NCBI GenBank assembly: GCA_036850595.1
Contig: CM072153.1
Span: 18,680,169 to 18,744,168 of the forward strand
From: Rhyacichthys aspro
Taxonomy: Eukaryota; Chordata; Actinopteri; Gobiiformes; Rhyacichthyidae
Reading direction: 5' to 3'
Length of the DNA: 64,000 nt
The notes beneath the pieces were generated by a model, which worked only from the letters and a program-made list of their open reading frames with translations, had not been told where the DNA came from and did not search any database. A program made the position numbers and the translations under genes. Below are positions 54,072 through 64,000 of the stretch, one piece after another (the stretch's first letter is position 1; every line of letters starts with the position of its first letter).

Positions 54072-57000
54072 TCACTGCGTCAGAGCCTGGAGGATCTCTT
54101 TCACCAGCATTGTGCCGATCACCATTTTGTCGCAGTTGACCGTCAGCTGCGCCGCGCCCTCCTCTCTGGTCGCCACGGTGACCAGCACCAGGCTGTTGCT
54201 GGTGACGGTTCGTCCGGCGAATCTGTGGACGGGAAAATCAGGAGGAGGAACAGGAACAGGAGGACTATAGGTCACAGCGGCAAAGACCAGAAGTAAAGTG
54301 AAGAAGTAAAGTCGCAGAGTAAAAGGATGTTTGTTAGTTGGCAGTTTGGGATCAAAAAAAAAAAAAGACTTGTTTTGTATCCAGTATTATTATACAATTA
54401 TGGATACTATAATTTGTTTCTCATTTTAACTATATGCTTCTTACAGGCCAGGCGAGCTCAAGAATTTCTTTTTTTTTAATTTTCCAAGTCCTTTTAGAAA
54501 CAATTTCAGTGTTCATTTCACCACATGTTGGCTGTACATAACCCAATAACATTTATGTAATTCTTAGAGCATTAATCATTTACTTAACTCAACTTAACTC
54601 ATTACAACTGACTACATTTAGTTATTTTATTGTATTTTAACCCATCTATTTCTATTAAAATGGGTGTTTTCAAGAGCTGTCAGTCAAAAAGTATGACTAA
54701 ACTACAATTCTTTTAGATATATTTAAATACATACACAGTCCTCGTTTATTATCTATATTTCCCCATACTTTTTAAGTTTTAGATACAGATATATAGCCTT
54801 ATTTTGGTTTTAATAGAGCTAAGTCTCATTATCTAAAGTTTAGGAGCAGGGCCAGACCTCAATCCTGCCTCTTCCTGTCCCAACTTTATTAATTATCTGG
54901 TTCCACTCCACCTTGTTGACCCCAAACCATCCCGGTCACTAACTCCTCATCGGGAATTCATCCAATAAATCAAACAAACACCTCATATTGAGTAGCATTT
55001 TCACGGAATACTTTGGTACTCTGGTACTTTTACTTTAATACAGCTAGTCCCTGAGTCTTTTACCTGCACTCGTTGTCTGAACCGCAGGGCACTCGGCTCA
55101 GGTTTGCAGCGGTGGTCACCCTCTGGACGATGGCGTGTTCGTTTCGACATTTTGAATCCAGCGTTAGCTTCTCTGTGATCTCGTTCATGCCCATCAGCTG
55201 ACCTGCGGAGAGTAAACGCAGATTACAAGAAGTCAGACAAGTCATTTTAGTTCATTTGAGAGTTTAGAGTTGATGAAGTGCAGCATAATAAATCAAAACA
55301 AGACATTATTATTTTGGCTTTATGACTTACAGCTAGATTCATAAACAGCATTTTTGTTAGTGCCATAAATGGTGCCAAATGCTACAGTGATTTTTAATTT
55401 TTTTACACGGCTGCAAGCATCTCCCACAGTCTTCTGGATTTTCTGAGGTATATATTAATAATGGCTACAGCTGGCCTCTTGAGATCAGGTTTGGAAAAAT
55501 CAAATCAAATTGTAATGTCAGAACTAGCCCTTAGTGTCACTTATGGAGGCAGAAGGTGGGATCCATTCAAAGGTCAAAGGAAGTGGAGGTGGGGAGTTTT
55601 GTGTGAGCTAAAGGTTGACTTAAGGACGAGTGGACAAACAGGCACCAGGGAGGGACAGACAAATCTATCAAAATCTACTTACCCACTCTCTTTAAAAGTG
55701 GATCTAATTGAAAAAGTGATGGATCATAGATAAGACACTAAGGGTTAGTCAAAGGAGCAGGCCGTTTCTTTTTGTGTAGGTGTGTGTAGGGCAAAGAGCA
55801 GCCTGAAATAATGGTCATGTATGCTGTGGTGTATAGATCAAAGTTACTAACCAAAACATATTGATTTTATGTATTAGAAATGTATAAAAAGGAAAATTAA
55901 AACAGCCTTCTATAGCTTCAAATGGCGTCACAGATTGTAAAGCTCTGCCACATAACGTGTCTTTATAATTTAATTTTTAAGCATACAACATCCAAAAATC
56001 CTTAATGTTTAGACAAAAACTGCTGACGCTACTTCTTGTTTTGTTATTTTGATATTGACATTGAAACTAAACCTTATAAAATCATATATGAAAGCAGATT
56101 ATTGCCCACCTTGCTCCTTTTTGAACTCATTCTCCGTCATGAAAACTGGCCTCATTAACTCTCCAACCGGCGGCTGGATCGACACGAAGAATTTCTTGGT
56201 GTTTGTGCTGAAAAACAAGAAACGTCCTTTTTAAAACGGCTTTATTGTGATTTCACACGGTCTACATTACGCACAAGCATTAAGTCAATTCATGTACTGG
56301 CAGCTATTAGAGACTAAACAATGCATTGCTGTAAATGGAGCAAATATCTACTGTAGGGAATAAGCAACCGGATTATCCCTTTAACTGTGGGTAATTACTG
56401 CAGAAACCCCTCCTCACCACAGCTGGAAGTTGGCTGCTTGTGTCGAGTCGCAGAAGTCGATGCCCATCACAGCGGAGGCCGTCTCACCTGCCGCCAGCAC
56501 CTCTGTCAAACACACAAAAAAACAAAAAACAGTGTTGACACAAGCTCCAATAAATCCATTAAATCAGCAACTCAGCCACTGTTCTCTATGACGACTGAGA
56601 AATGTCCACATCAGAGTCTGAGCAACAGAGCAATAAAAGGCTGTTGTTTGTTTGAGAGCTTAGAGACAATACAGAAAAAGAAGCATGTAACAAAACGATG
56701 TGAGGTTTATTTATGAGAGATGCCCCTTTTATTCACTTCCACAAACCTTCCTCATTATTTTTGTTGAAAGCTGGTTAGAGAGTTTCCCGTGGACACATAA
56801 AGGCTTTTGTTTTGAAGAATGTGAATGGGGAGGAAAAACAATAGTGATTTTACCAGTCTTCCATTGTCCTATTATTTTATTATAATTCTGTATAATTCAG
56901 AGTGTCCTGTTTGTAGCATCAGGATAGTTCATTTATTTATTTATTTATTTTATTTTTTTGTGGTACAGCTTATTAATAATTGGCTTCACTATAAATTTAT

Positions 57001-60000
57001 TCTGTTTTTATTTTTTTAAGTGAGTACATCTGACCTAATTCCATTGGGTTTGCATCACACTGTTTTTACTGGAAATCACATATTGATATATGTCTTTGGC
57101 ATACACCTTAATTATATTTCCATTGTTCTTCCTTAGAACTTGAATGAAACAAGTAAATTTGCACTTGGGAAATAATTAAAAAATTTCAATTTCAATTCAA
57201 TGTGTCCTGTTTGCAATTTGTTAAACTACACTTGACCATTGGTGAAAAATTAACCCACTTTCCTAAATAAAATGTAATGTTGTAATTTAAGGTTTTCAAA
57301 TGGAAATATCACGAAACATCATTTTTGTTATTTTTTTTCCACTGTGTAAATACAAGTATTAGTATTTATTTATCTGTGATTGTCCATCTTGGTTTTTGTC
57401 ATGGAGAACTCCTAGATTTAGAGTAGGTAAATAGGAACAGGTAATATGTCTATTGGTTACAATATAATAGAATGAAAAGGATATGACTTTTAATGCTAAA
57501 GGTTTCTAGATACTTGGATTATGGCGATAAAATGTTGTAGAAAACTGCTTCAAACTTCAAACAATGCATAAAATAAACTTAACTAGATTCAAATTTTACA
57601 CCTTAATTGCCCTCGTTGACTGATTTTTATTATTTTGGTTCATAGCAGTAAACAGATACAGTCTTTAGCCTCTCACCGATCTCGGGGAACTCCTTGACCC
57701 TCATCCCGGACTGGAGCTTGACGTCCTCCATGTGCAGGTTTTTGGCGTCCGTGGTGGCGCTGTTGGTGAAGTGTACCTGAACGGCGACCATGTTGGCGTC
57801 GGGGCTGAACGGCTGTCGGCTGAAGCAGTACTCCACAGACAGACCCTCGCCCGTGATACGATGGAGCAGCTCGTAGCTCTTCAGTGCACTCGAGGGAGAG
57901 ATGGTCTGCAGCAGAGAACACAGAGAAGTTAAGTTACAAACAAGACCACATCCAAAGAGTAATGAAAATGCCAAGAGCTGGGATTGATGCTTTTTTTAGA
58001 GACATATTTCATTTTGCCACTTTGTTTCCCATTTATTAAAAATAAAATAGAGCTATAGTGGAGCTTATTTATAGTACACAGCCTGCTAGTAGACTATGAA
58101 GCCCAAAAAGTGGTGTCAAATTTAAGAACAAGTAGATTTATGAGTCCTTACAGCCGGAGCGAGAACGTCGTCCGACAGAGACAGTCCCTCGAGGTCGGTC
58201 ACAAGGCTGTTGGACAGAAACGTGTTGACCGGAGTGACCTGAGGAGACGGCGCTGGTTCAACTGGAAAATTTATGTGAAAAACAAATAGTTGAGCATCAT
58301 ACATAAAGATTAAGACATTGGGATGCACCAGCACAGCATCATAACTCTTTATAACATCAAAACTCACAGTCGTCGAGGTCGAGGAGGGACATTTCTTTCT
58401 TGTGTTCCTTCTTTGTTTCCTTTTTGACCGGTTTTGAAGGAGGTTTTGACTCAACCACCTGAAATTAGATTTAAGACAGTCCATTGAGTAACAACAAAGT
58501 GGTCCAAAAGGAGTAAACTGGGCCGCTCCTTTGAAATCAATCAAAATCTTGCACCAGTTAATGAATAGTTAAATAATATGTAAGATTTATGTGAAAAATT
58601 TAATTAAATACAATGGAAATCAAAGTCAAAGCAATGTAATATGTTTGTATTTCCCCTTTTGTCTCTATGTTTAAATGGGATGTGTGTTTTGGGCTATAAT
58701 TTTCATAAAACCACAGCTCAGAGAAGAAAGGACAATACAATGGAGTTGATTAAAAAGCCATAGTAAGCCATAGAAATGACTTTTACTCATTGAAGAGCAT
58801 CAATGAAGAGGACTGAGCTTGGGGTCAGATTAGTTTACTAACATTTGCCTAGGAATATTATGTACAATGTTTGATTATTATTTAAATGATTAGATTTGAG
58901 ATGTTTTGTGATTAACTGCTTTTACCTTTTTCTTCTTCTTGGCTTCTGCCTCTGACTCCGACTCCTCAGACTCTGATTGGCTGCTCTCTGACTCACTGTC
59001 CTCTTCCTCAGATTCAGACTCAGAGTCGCTCTTCCTCGTTTTAGTCTTTCTCTCTGGCTTCCTGTCCTCTTCACTGCTCTGTTCACTGTGAAGGAAACAC
59101 AAATCTCCGTTAAGAGCCACTGTAACGCTTTGGCTCCAGTCAATAATGATAAGTACTTTTACTGTTGAATAAATAAGTTTAAGAGAATGACAATGACTCG
59201 GTTGTTATTGCAGTCAGTGTTGCATTTTGCTGTTAATCAAACCAGTGACGGACATCTGTGGCATTTAGACTTACCTTTCACTTTCCTGGACTGGCTTCTT
59301 CACCTCTTTAGTCTTCTTCTTCTTGGGCTTCTCTTCCTCTTCACTCTCCTCCGCCTCAGACTCGGAGCCTTCGCCGCTGTCTTCGCTCTCAGACCCCGAG
59401 CCGCTCTCTTCGCTGCCGCTGCCACTTTCAGATCCACTGCCGGAGTTTGACTCTGAGGAGGACGATTCAGAGTCAGACAGTCAAACTAATTTGCCATTTT
59501 TATTTTAGGAACTCTTTACACTTGATGAGTTGTTTACCAAACTGTGAACCGTTAAGGACTGTAAGTGTTGTGATGTACAATCATGGATATCTTTAAAATG
59601 GTAATGATAAAAAGATAAAACAATGAAACAAATGTGTTAAAATGTATAAGAAAAACTGTCTAACACACTAAGAATATATCAGGTCTAAGGAATGTATGTG
59701 TATTTTAAGCCTTAGTGCAATATACCAGGAAGTTTTTGGCCATACATTACTGGAATTCCTATTTTTTTAGTAATGAACTGTAAAAAAATGATGATATGTC
59801 TAATAAGTTGTGAGAATCTATCAGCAGACAGTAGTATATTATTCTTAAACTTATATCTATTGTCTGCTTTGGTAAAAATGTAACGTAAATGTCAATCATG
59901 TAATATCTTTTAGCATGTAAGGGCATACCAAAAGCAAAATATGCATGCATAATCTCTGCAACTATTTATTGTTTATTTCTCCATCAACAATGTCTCTTGT

Positions 60001-63000
60001 TCCTTCTAGATTGACTTGATGTGTTCACTCAGAAGAAGGCCTTGGTGCTGGAGCGCTTTGGAGTTTTCTTCTCTTTCATGAATATTTGCTCTCCATTTTT
60101 ACCTAAGCAGACAAGCTCTTTCATGTGTTTTTTATTTTTTCCAAAGAGCACCTATCTTCTAAACACTTACCCACTACATATACAACATTCATCAGATTTT
60201 TACACTAAAATCTATGTGTCTGAAATCACATTTCTCCAAAAGTTACCGCTGTCGGCCGACTCCGTGGGTCCGGACTCGCCCTCTGAGTCCGAGTAGAACG
60301 GCTTTTCCACTTTCTTCTCCTTCCTCTTTTCGCGGCTGCTGCATTTGGTCCATTCAGGAACCTGTCAGAGGAAGCGCAGTTTAACAGAGAGCCTTCAGCC
60401 GCGGCCCTCGGACTTCAGCAGAGACTTGGGCAGATTACAGCAGCACGGCCATGAACGCCTCTGCCTGGGCACTACGCAGCCAAACAAAGCTGTATAAATA
60501 AAACTATTCAGAGCAGTGCTAATGCCTGAATGTAGATTTTATTAGCACCAGGTAAAGCCTTCATGACCAGTTGCAGAAATGGTGTTTAATTTAATACAAG
60601 GAGCATTCCCATTAAGAGAAGTGATGTCTTTTTAAGGAGTGGTGGCTGTATTTCTATTGCCCACACTCATTAGGCAGTTGTCAGCTAATGAATGTGGACA
60701 AGCCCCTTTAAAAGCCAACAAAGCAGACTTTTAATGCATTAAATAACCACACATCCCGCTAAAATAATCACTTCTTTAATGGTTAAGACCAAGGAAAAGG
60801 AGGAAGAGCTGTGTTTTGGGTATAGCTTTGGCTGAGCTAAGCACAGAATAGCAACTACTACATTATGCAGGGATCGAAAAAGCACTTTGGGTTTTGCTGC
60901 AAGTACGTAGTAGTATATGGGATTGAGGCTTAAAGGAGATTGGGCTGTTTGCCGCTAACTGACTCACACTCGTTAATGTTGTGACTCTTTCAAGCAGCGC
61001 AAAAACCTGGCAGACGTGGAAAAGAAAAGAAAACACATTGGGATGGAAGTGAGATGAGGAAAAAGGGAAGGGAAGATCAGAGTTTAGAGTAAATTCAGGA
61101 AGAAACATAGGCAAAAGAAGGTCTAAAAACAAGACGTGAGAACAGTTTCAGAAATTACAGAGACGAGACAAATACCCCAACTTTATCTTAGCAAAAGTAT
61201 GGTTCAAGACAATGGCCCCCTTCAGACCTGGGACTAAAATCTGGACAGTGATTGGATGTAACAAGGCCGGATTTAATGTGAGGTGTGAATGCACTAAATG
61301 TGTCCTCAGAGACTGGATTCAGATCTCTTTGGAGGTGTGAGGCTTGCATTGAGACAGTGACATTATGTTTTTCAGCAAAAGCACCATTCATTGGAGTAGC
61401 ACACCAATGTATTTGAGGGGCACTCATGGTCTTAGTATGTAACAGCATTAAACCTTTGTAAAAAAAAAAAAAAAAAAAAAGAGAGAAAAGAAGTGTTGAA
61501 CCTGAAAAGAAACATTAAATCTAACTTGTTCTTGGGGTGAAATTCTAATATACCCGGATGATTCGCTCAGTAATCCTCGAGTCATTGATAAATATCAAAG
61601 TAACACGCTAACTTTATCATTTAAAAATATATGTGACACTAGCTTTTGAGAATGCTGTAGGAGAGCTGCCAGGCCAGTAGAGGCGCTATGATCCCCAGTG
61701 ACCCAATATAAACTCTGAAACATCAGTATTGATTTATATTTCTGATTCTAACAATATTTCATCGGGACACAAGTTTTCTAAGCACAAAAACATGGTACTT
61801 TCCATTTATTGTTCTAAAGAAGAAGAAAGTAAAACTTCCTCTAAGTAAAACACTCACTGTCCTTTTTAATTGCACCAGTGGCTTATCCACAGCCAATATA
61901 ACTCTCTCAAAATGATAAAGGGAGAAGAAGGCTGCATGTAATCAACAGATCGAGCTGGTCACGCGTCCAAATGGAGAAAAAACACATTGAAACGCGAGAT
62001 CTGAAGGGGGCCCCTATCACTAAAACAATATACTCCAATATAACTACTTCAATACTGCAGAAATTAAAAAAAAACAGTCAACAATCAGCACTTTATAAAA
62101 GGCATTGAGTGAGAATGTCTTCATCTGTGACGAAGTGTGATGGTGTCTGAGCATGAGGTGGATGAAGAAAATGAAGTGAGATAAAGGTGAGAGATGAGAG
62201 AGGGAGATGTCACGGCTCAAGGCACAAATCTGATTGGATCCATGCACCGCACTCAAGAGTAGCACAGGGACACGTCCAACGGTGTCACAAATATCTGATA
62301 TTTCACACAAATCTGAAGGAATCACAAACAGGAAAAAGAAAACCTGCTTCTAGTATTGTTTTCTTGAATTGAAAAAGTGATTGATGTAATTTGCAGCACA
62401 GTTGGGATAATAAAGTTGTAAAGTATATTATGATTTATCACAACAAGCCTAATTTGTAAAGTCTGAATCTGATTAACTCATTTTAAACATTGAAAATCGT
62501 CTTCATTTGAACAGTCTTTTCTAAAGCTCTTTCTGTGAATCACTGCTTTATAAAAACAAGACTGTAGATGGATATCAGCCCAGTGAATTGTGACACCAAT
62601 TGTGTAACTCTAACAGTGAGATTGACAGCTCATTCATATGACACTAGCCTCAAAGACATATTTTCAGACTGCTCTAGTGTAACTGTGGTCAGTGCCAGAC
62701 CCTCTTCCATGTGCTGAACTATTGCCGCTTAAAAAAGCCAATTACTATCACTGCAGACATACGCTGTAGTTACAACACATTTCTTGACTGTTTCTTGGCA
62801 TATATGATTTCTAATGGCTTCCACAGTTTTCTAAAGTCTATTGTTAAATTATAGTTATACATTTGTTTATCTCCTTAAGGCTTGATTATTGTTACTCAAC
62901 TCAGCTCAGACCAGACTTCTTTACTCTAAGCATGAGCGCATCACTTCTGTTCTTGTATCACTCCACTGTCCTCCCACCGCTCACAGGATCCATTTTTAAA

Positions 63001-63647
63001 TTAATGTTAGTTTTTAAGTCTTGGCTCCTCCCTATTTCTCTGAGCTATTGCCCAATAGCTCCCACCAGAACTATGAGGTCCACTCCTCCGCTTCATGGAC
63101 CAAACTAAAACCTTGAGGATACAGGGCCTTTGCTCTCCTTCCTTTGAGCACTTCTTCTGAGCAACCTTTTAAAGACACACCTATTTGCACAGTTTTTTTT
63201 TCTATAGCAAGCTGTGCTTTAGCTTTTATTTTGGTCTATTAAATTGTTTTATTGTCCCTGCTTTGATTGTTTTCATTTTGTATTGTGTTTTTTAATTGTG
63301 CTCTTCGGCATTATTTATTTTAACCTATATATCATTCTATTGTTGCTGCATTTATTACCTTGTAGTGCTTTGGGCAGCGAGAGTTGTTTTAAATGGGTTA
63401 TATAAAAAAACTGACCTTGACCCAAAGCTAATATTGTTGGATTCAATTCACAGAAAAAAGAAACACCCCATGTACAAAGTATATTGTCACTCAGATCTTT
63501 AGTGAAGGCAAAGAGAGTCTAAAGGAGTGAAATTATGAGCTTTCATCAAAACAAAAAAGACCACTGCAATCCCACACAGAGGGGCACCTCTCGCCAGTCG
63601 CCCAACAGGCCGATCCGGGCCTCGGTGGTGTCTATCACCTCCTCTGT
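54072..63647 (-). CDS. ap3b2: AP-3 complex subunit beta-2, hinge and ear (5' part off window)
   Basis: Minus-strand exons in order: 63588-63647 (uncertain), 60247-60361, 59275-59452, 58926-59085, 58368-58458, 58152-58261, 57677-57905, 56418-56502, 56110-56207, 55064-55202, 54072-54222; phases close to the TGA at 54072-54074. AP-3 sorts cargo from endosomes to lysosome-related organelles; the beta-2 isoform is neuronal and serves synaptic-vesicle formation. The part present starts at VPEWTKCSSREKRKEKK and FYSDSEGESGPTESADS, both near-identical to human AP3B2, then a hinge of Ser/Glu/Asp clusters and Lys runs, a clathrin-box-like SLLDLDDF at 58368, and the C-terminal ear (DFCDSTQAANFQL, SIQPPVGELM, GQLMGMNEITEKL, RFAGRTVTS, end MVIGTMLVKEILQALTQ). 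GRTVTSNSLVLVTVATR favours beta-2 over beta-1. The trunk domain, about the first 650 residues, is not in the window. Confidence 0.93.
60362..63587 (-). other. ap3b2: Large ap3b2 intron
   Basis: About 3.2 kb between the exon beginning VPEWTK and the upstream 60-nt candidate exon. It holds a 21-base A run at 61460-61480 and a LINE fragment near its 5' end (62864-63425). No nested gene was recognised. Confidence 0.5.
62864..63425 (+). mobile_element. Decayed 3' end of an L2-like LINE
   Basis: A plus-strand frame from 62863 reads LRLDYCYST, then YHSTVLPPLTG and KLMLVFKSW, matching in order the C-terminal reverse-transcriptase landmarks of vertebrate L2/CR1-type LINEs (SRLDYCNSL, then a block like HITPVLPPLHWLP and KVLLLVYK). 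Frame breaks follow. The tail, TTTAAATGGGTTATATAAAA then CTGACCTTGACC, resembles the typical fish L2 3' end (GTGCTATATAAATAAA plus a short TTGAC repeat). It is 5'-truncated, degraded and antisense to ap3b2 inside its intron. Confidence 0.7.
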
Positions 63648-64000
63648 CTGTCGAGAGGGACAGTCCATCAGAGAGCACCCACAGCTTTACACCAACAGGA
63701 AAAACTACACATAACCGGGTCTGGACATAGCCTTTACCCTTATATATACTGCATTCAAACATGTACATTTGCTTTGTTTGGTGAATAGTGGACCACAACT
63801 AAAAGATCAGGGAAAAATGTAGGTCCCAACATGAGATAAGTTGAGAACCACTGCACTGGCATGAATAAAAATTATTTCAGATCACTGCCAAACATTTGAA
63901 TCTAGAGTAGAGCTTTTTGTGATGCACGTCGTAAAAAAAAGGAAAACCTCAGCACTTTGACCGTTTTTTGTATATACTTCAGATACAAATGTCTTAAAAT

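Noticed and set aside
59453..59480. Upstream extension of an ap3b2 hinge exon (open Ser-rich frame)
   Set aside because: The frame stays open a little further, but the acceptor at 59453/59452 gives the phase required by both neighbours and no usable acceptor was seen further upstream.
61460..61480. Run of 21 A as a possible retrocopy tail
   Set aside because: No upstream coding similarity or target-site duplication was found, so it is probably a simple A tract in an intron.

Overview
The window is nuclear DNA from a vertebrate, most likely a teleost fish. It has long GT-AG introns, AT-rich non-coding DNA, vertebrate gene families and a decayed fish-type LINE. No prokaryotic, organellar or viral unit is seen. 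Gene models were built by eye from splice signals, reading phase and recalled family sequences. Exon edges should be good to a few bases, but UTR limits are guesses.

Layout. 1-1815 is a partial second copy of wdr61 (four exons, one with a 5-bp deletion), ending at a 100-N gap (1816-1915). Next come a roughly 450-bp tandem repeat and gene-free DNA. The complete wdr61 (SKI8 subunit of the PAF1 and SKI complexes) lies on + at 6195-9742. The mitochondrial carrier slc25a44 is on - at 13229-14913, with 5' UTR exons reaching about 16.6 kb. Divergent from it, ireb2 (iron regulatory protein 2) is on + in 22 coding exons, 17620-28914. snx1 (a retromer-associated PX-BAR sorting nexin) is on - in 15 coding exons, 33930-42375. 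About 400 bp from its start, head to head, an SV2-like MFS transporter without the large SV2 luminal domain is on + at 42780-47781. A broken tas1r2-type taste-receptor gene is on + at 49654-51383. The hinge and ear of ap3b2 (AP-3 beta, neuronal isoform) are on - at 54072-63647, with the N-terminal trunk beyond the right edge.

Functional themes. snx1, ap3b2 and the SV2-like gene belong to endosome, vesicle and synaptic trafficking. ireb2 controls iron metabolism after transcription, and slc25a44 imports branched-chain amino acids into mitochondria. These are eukaryotic neighbours by synteny, not an operon. As I recall, human WDR61, IREB2, SNX1, AP3B2 and SV2B all lie on 15q, so most of the block looks like conserved synteny, with slc25a44 and the tas1r2 relic interleaved.

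Most worth a second look: the snx1 N-terminus, where one 916-bp exon encodes a long acidic region with repeated D-L/I-F motifs; the tas1r2 relic, which jumps from the ligand-binding domain to the last transmembrane helices; the wdr61 partial duplication beside a gap; a 224-nt block with no thymine in an intron; and two compact divergent promoters. I found no convincing wholly new system.
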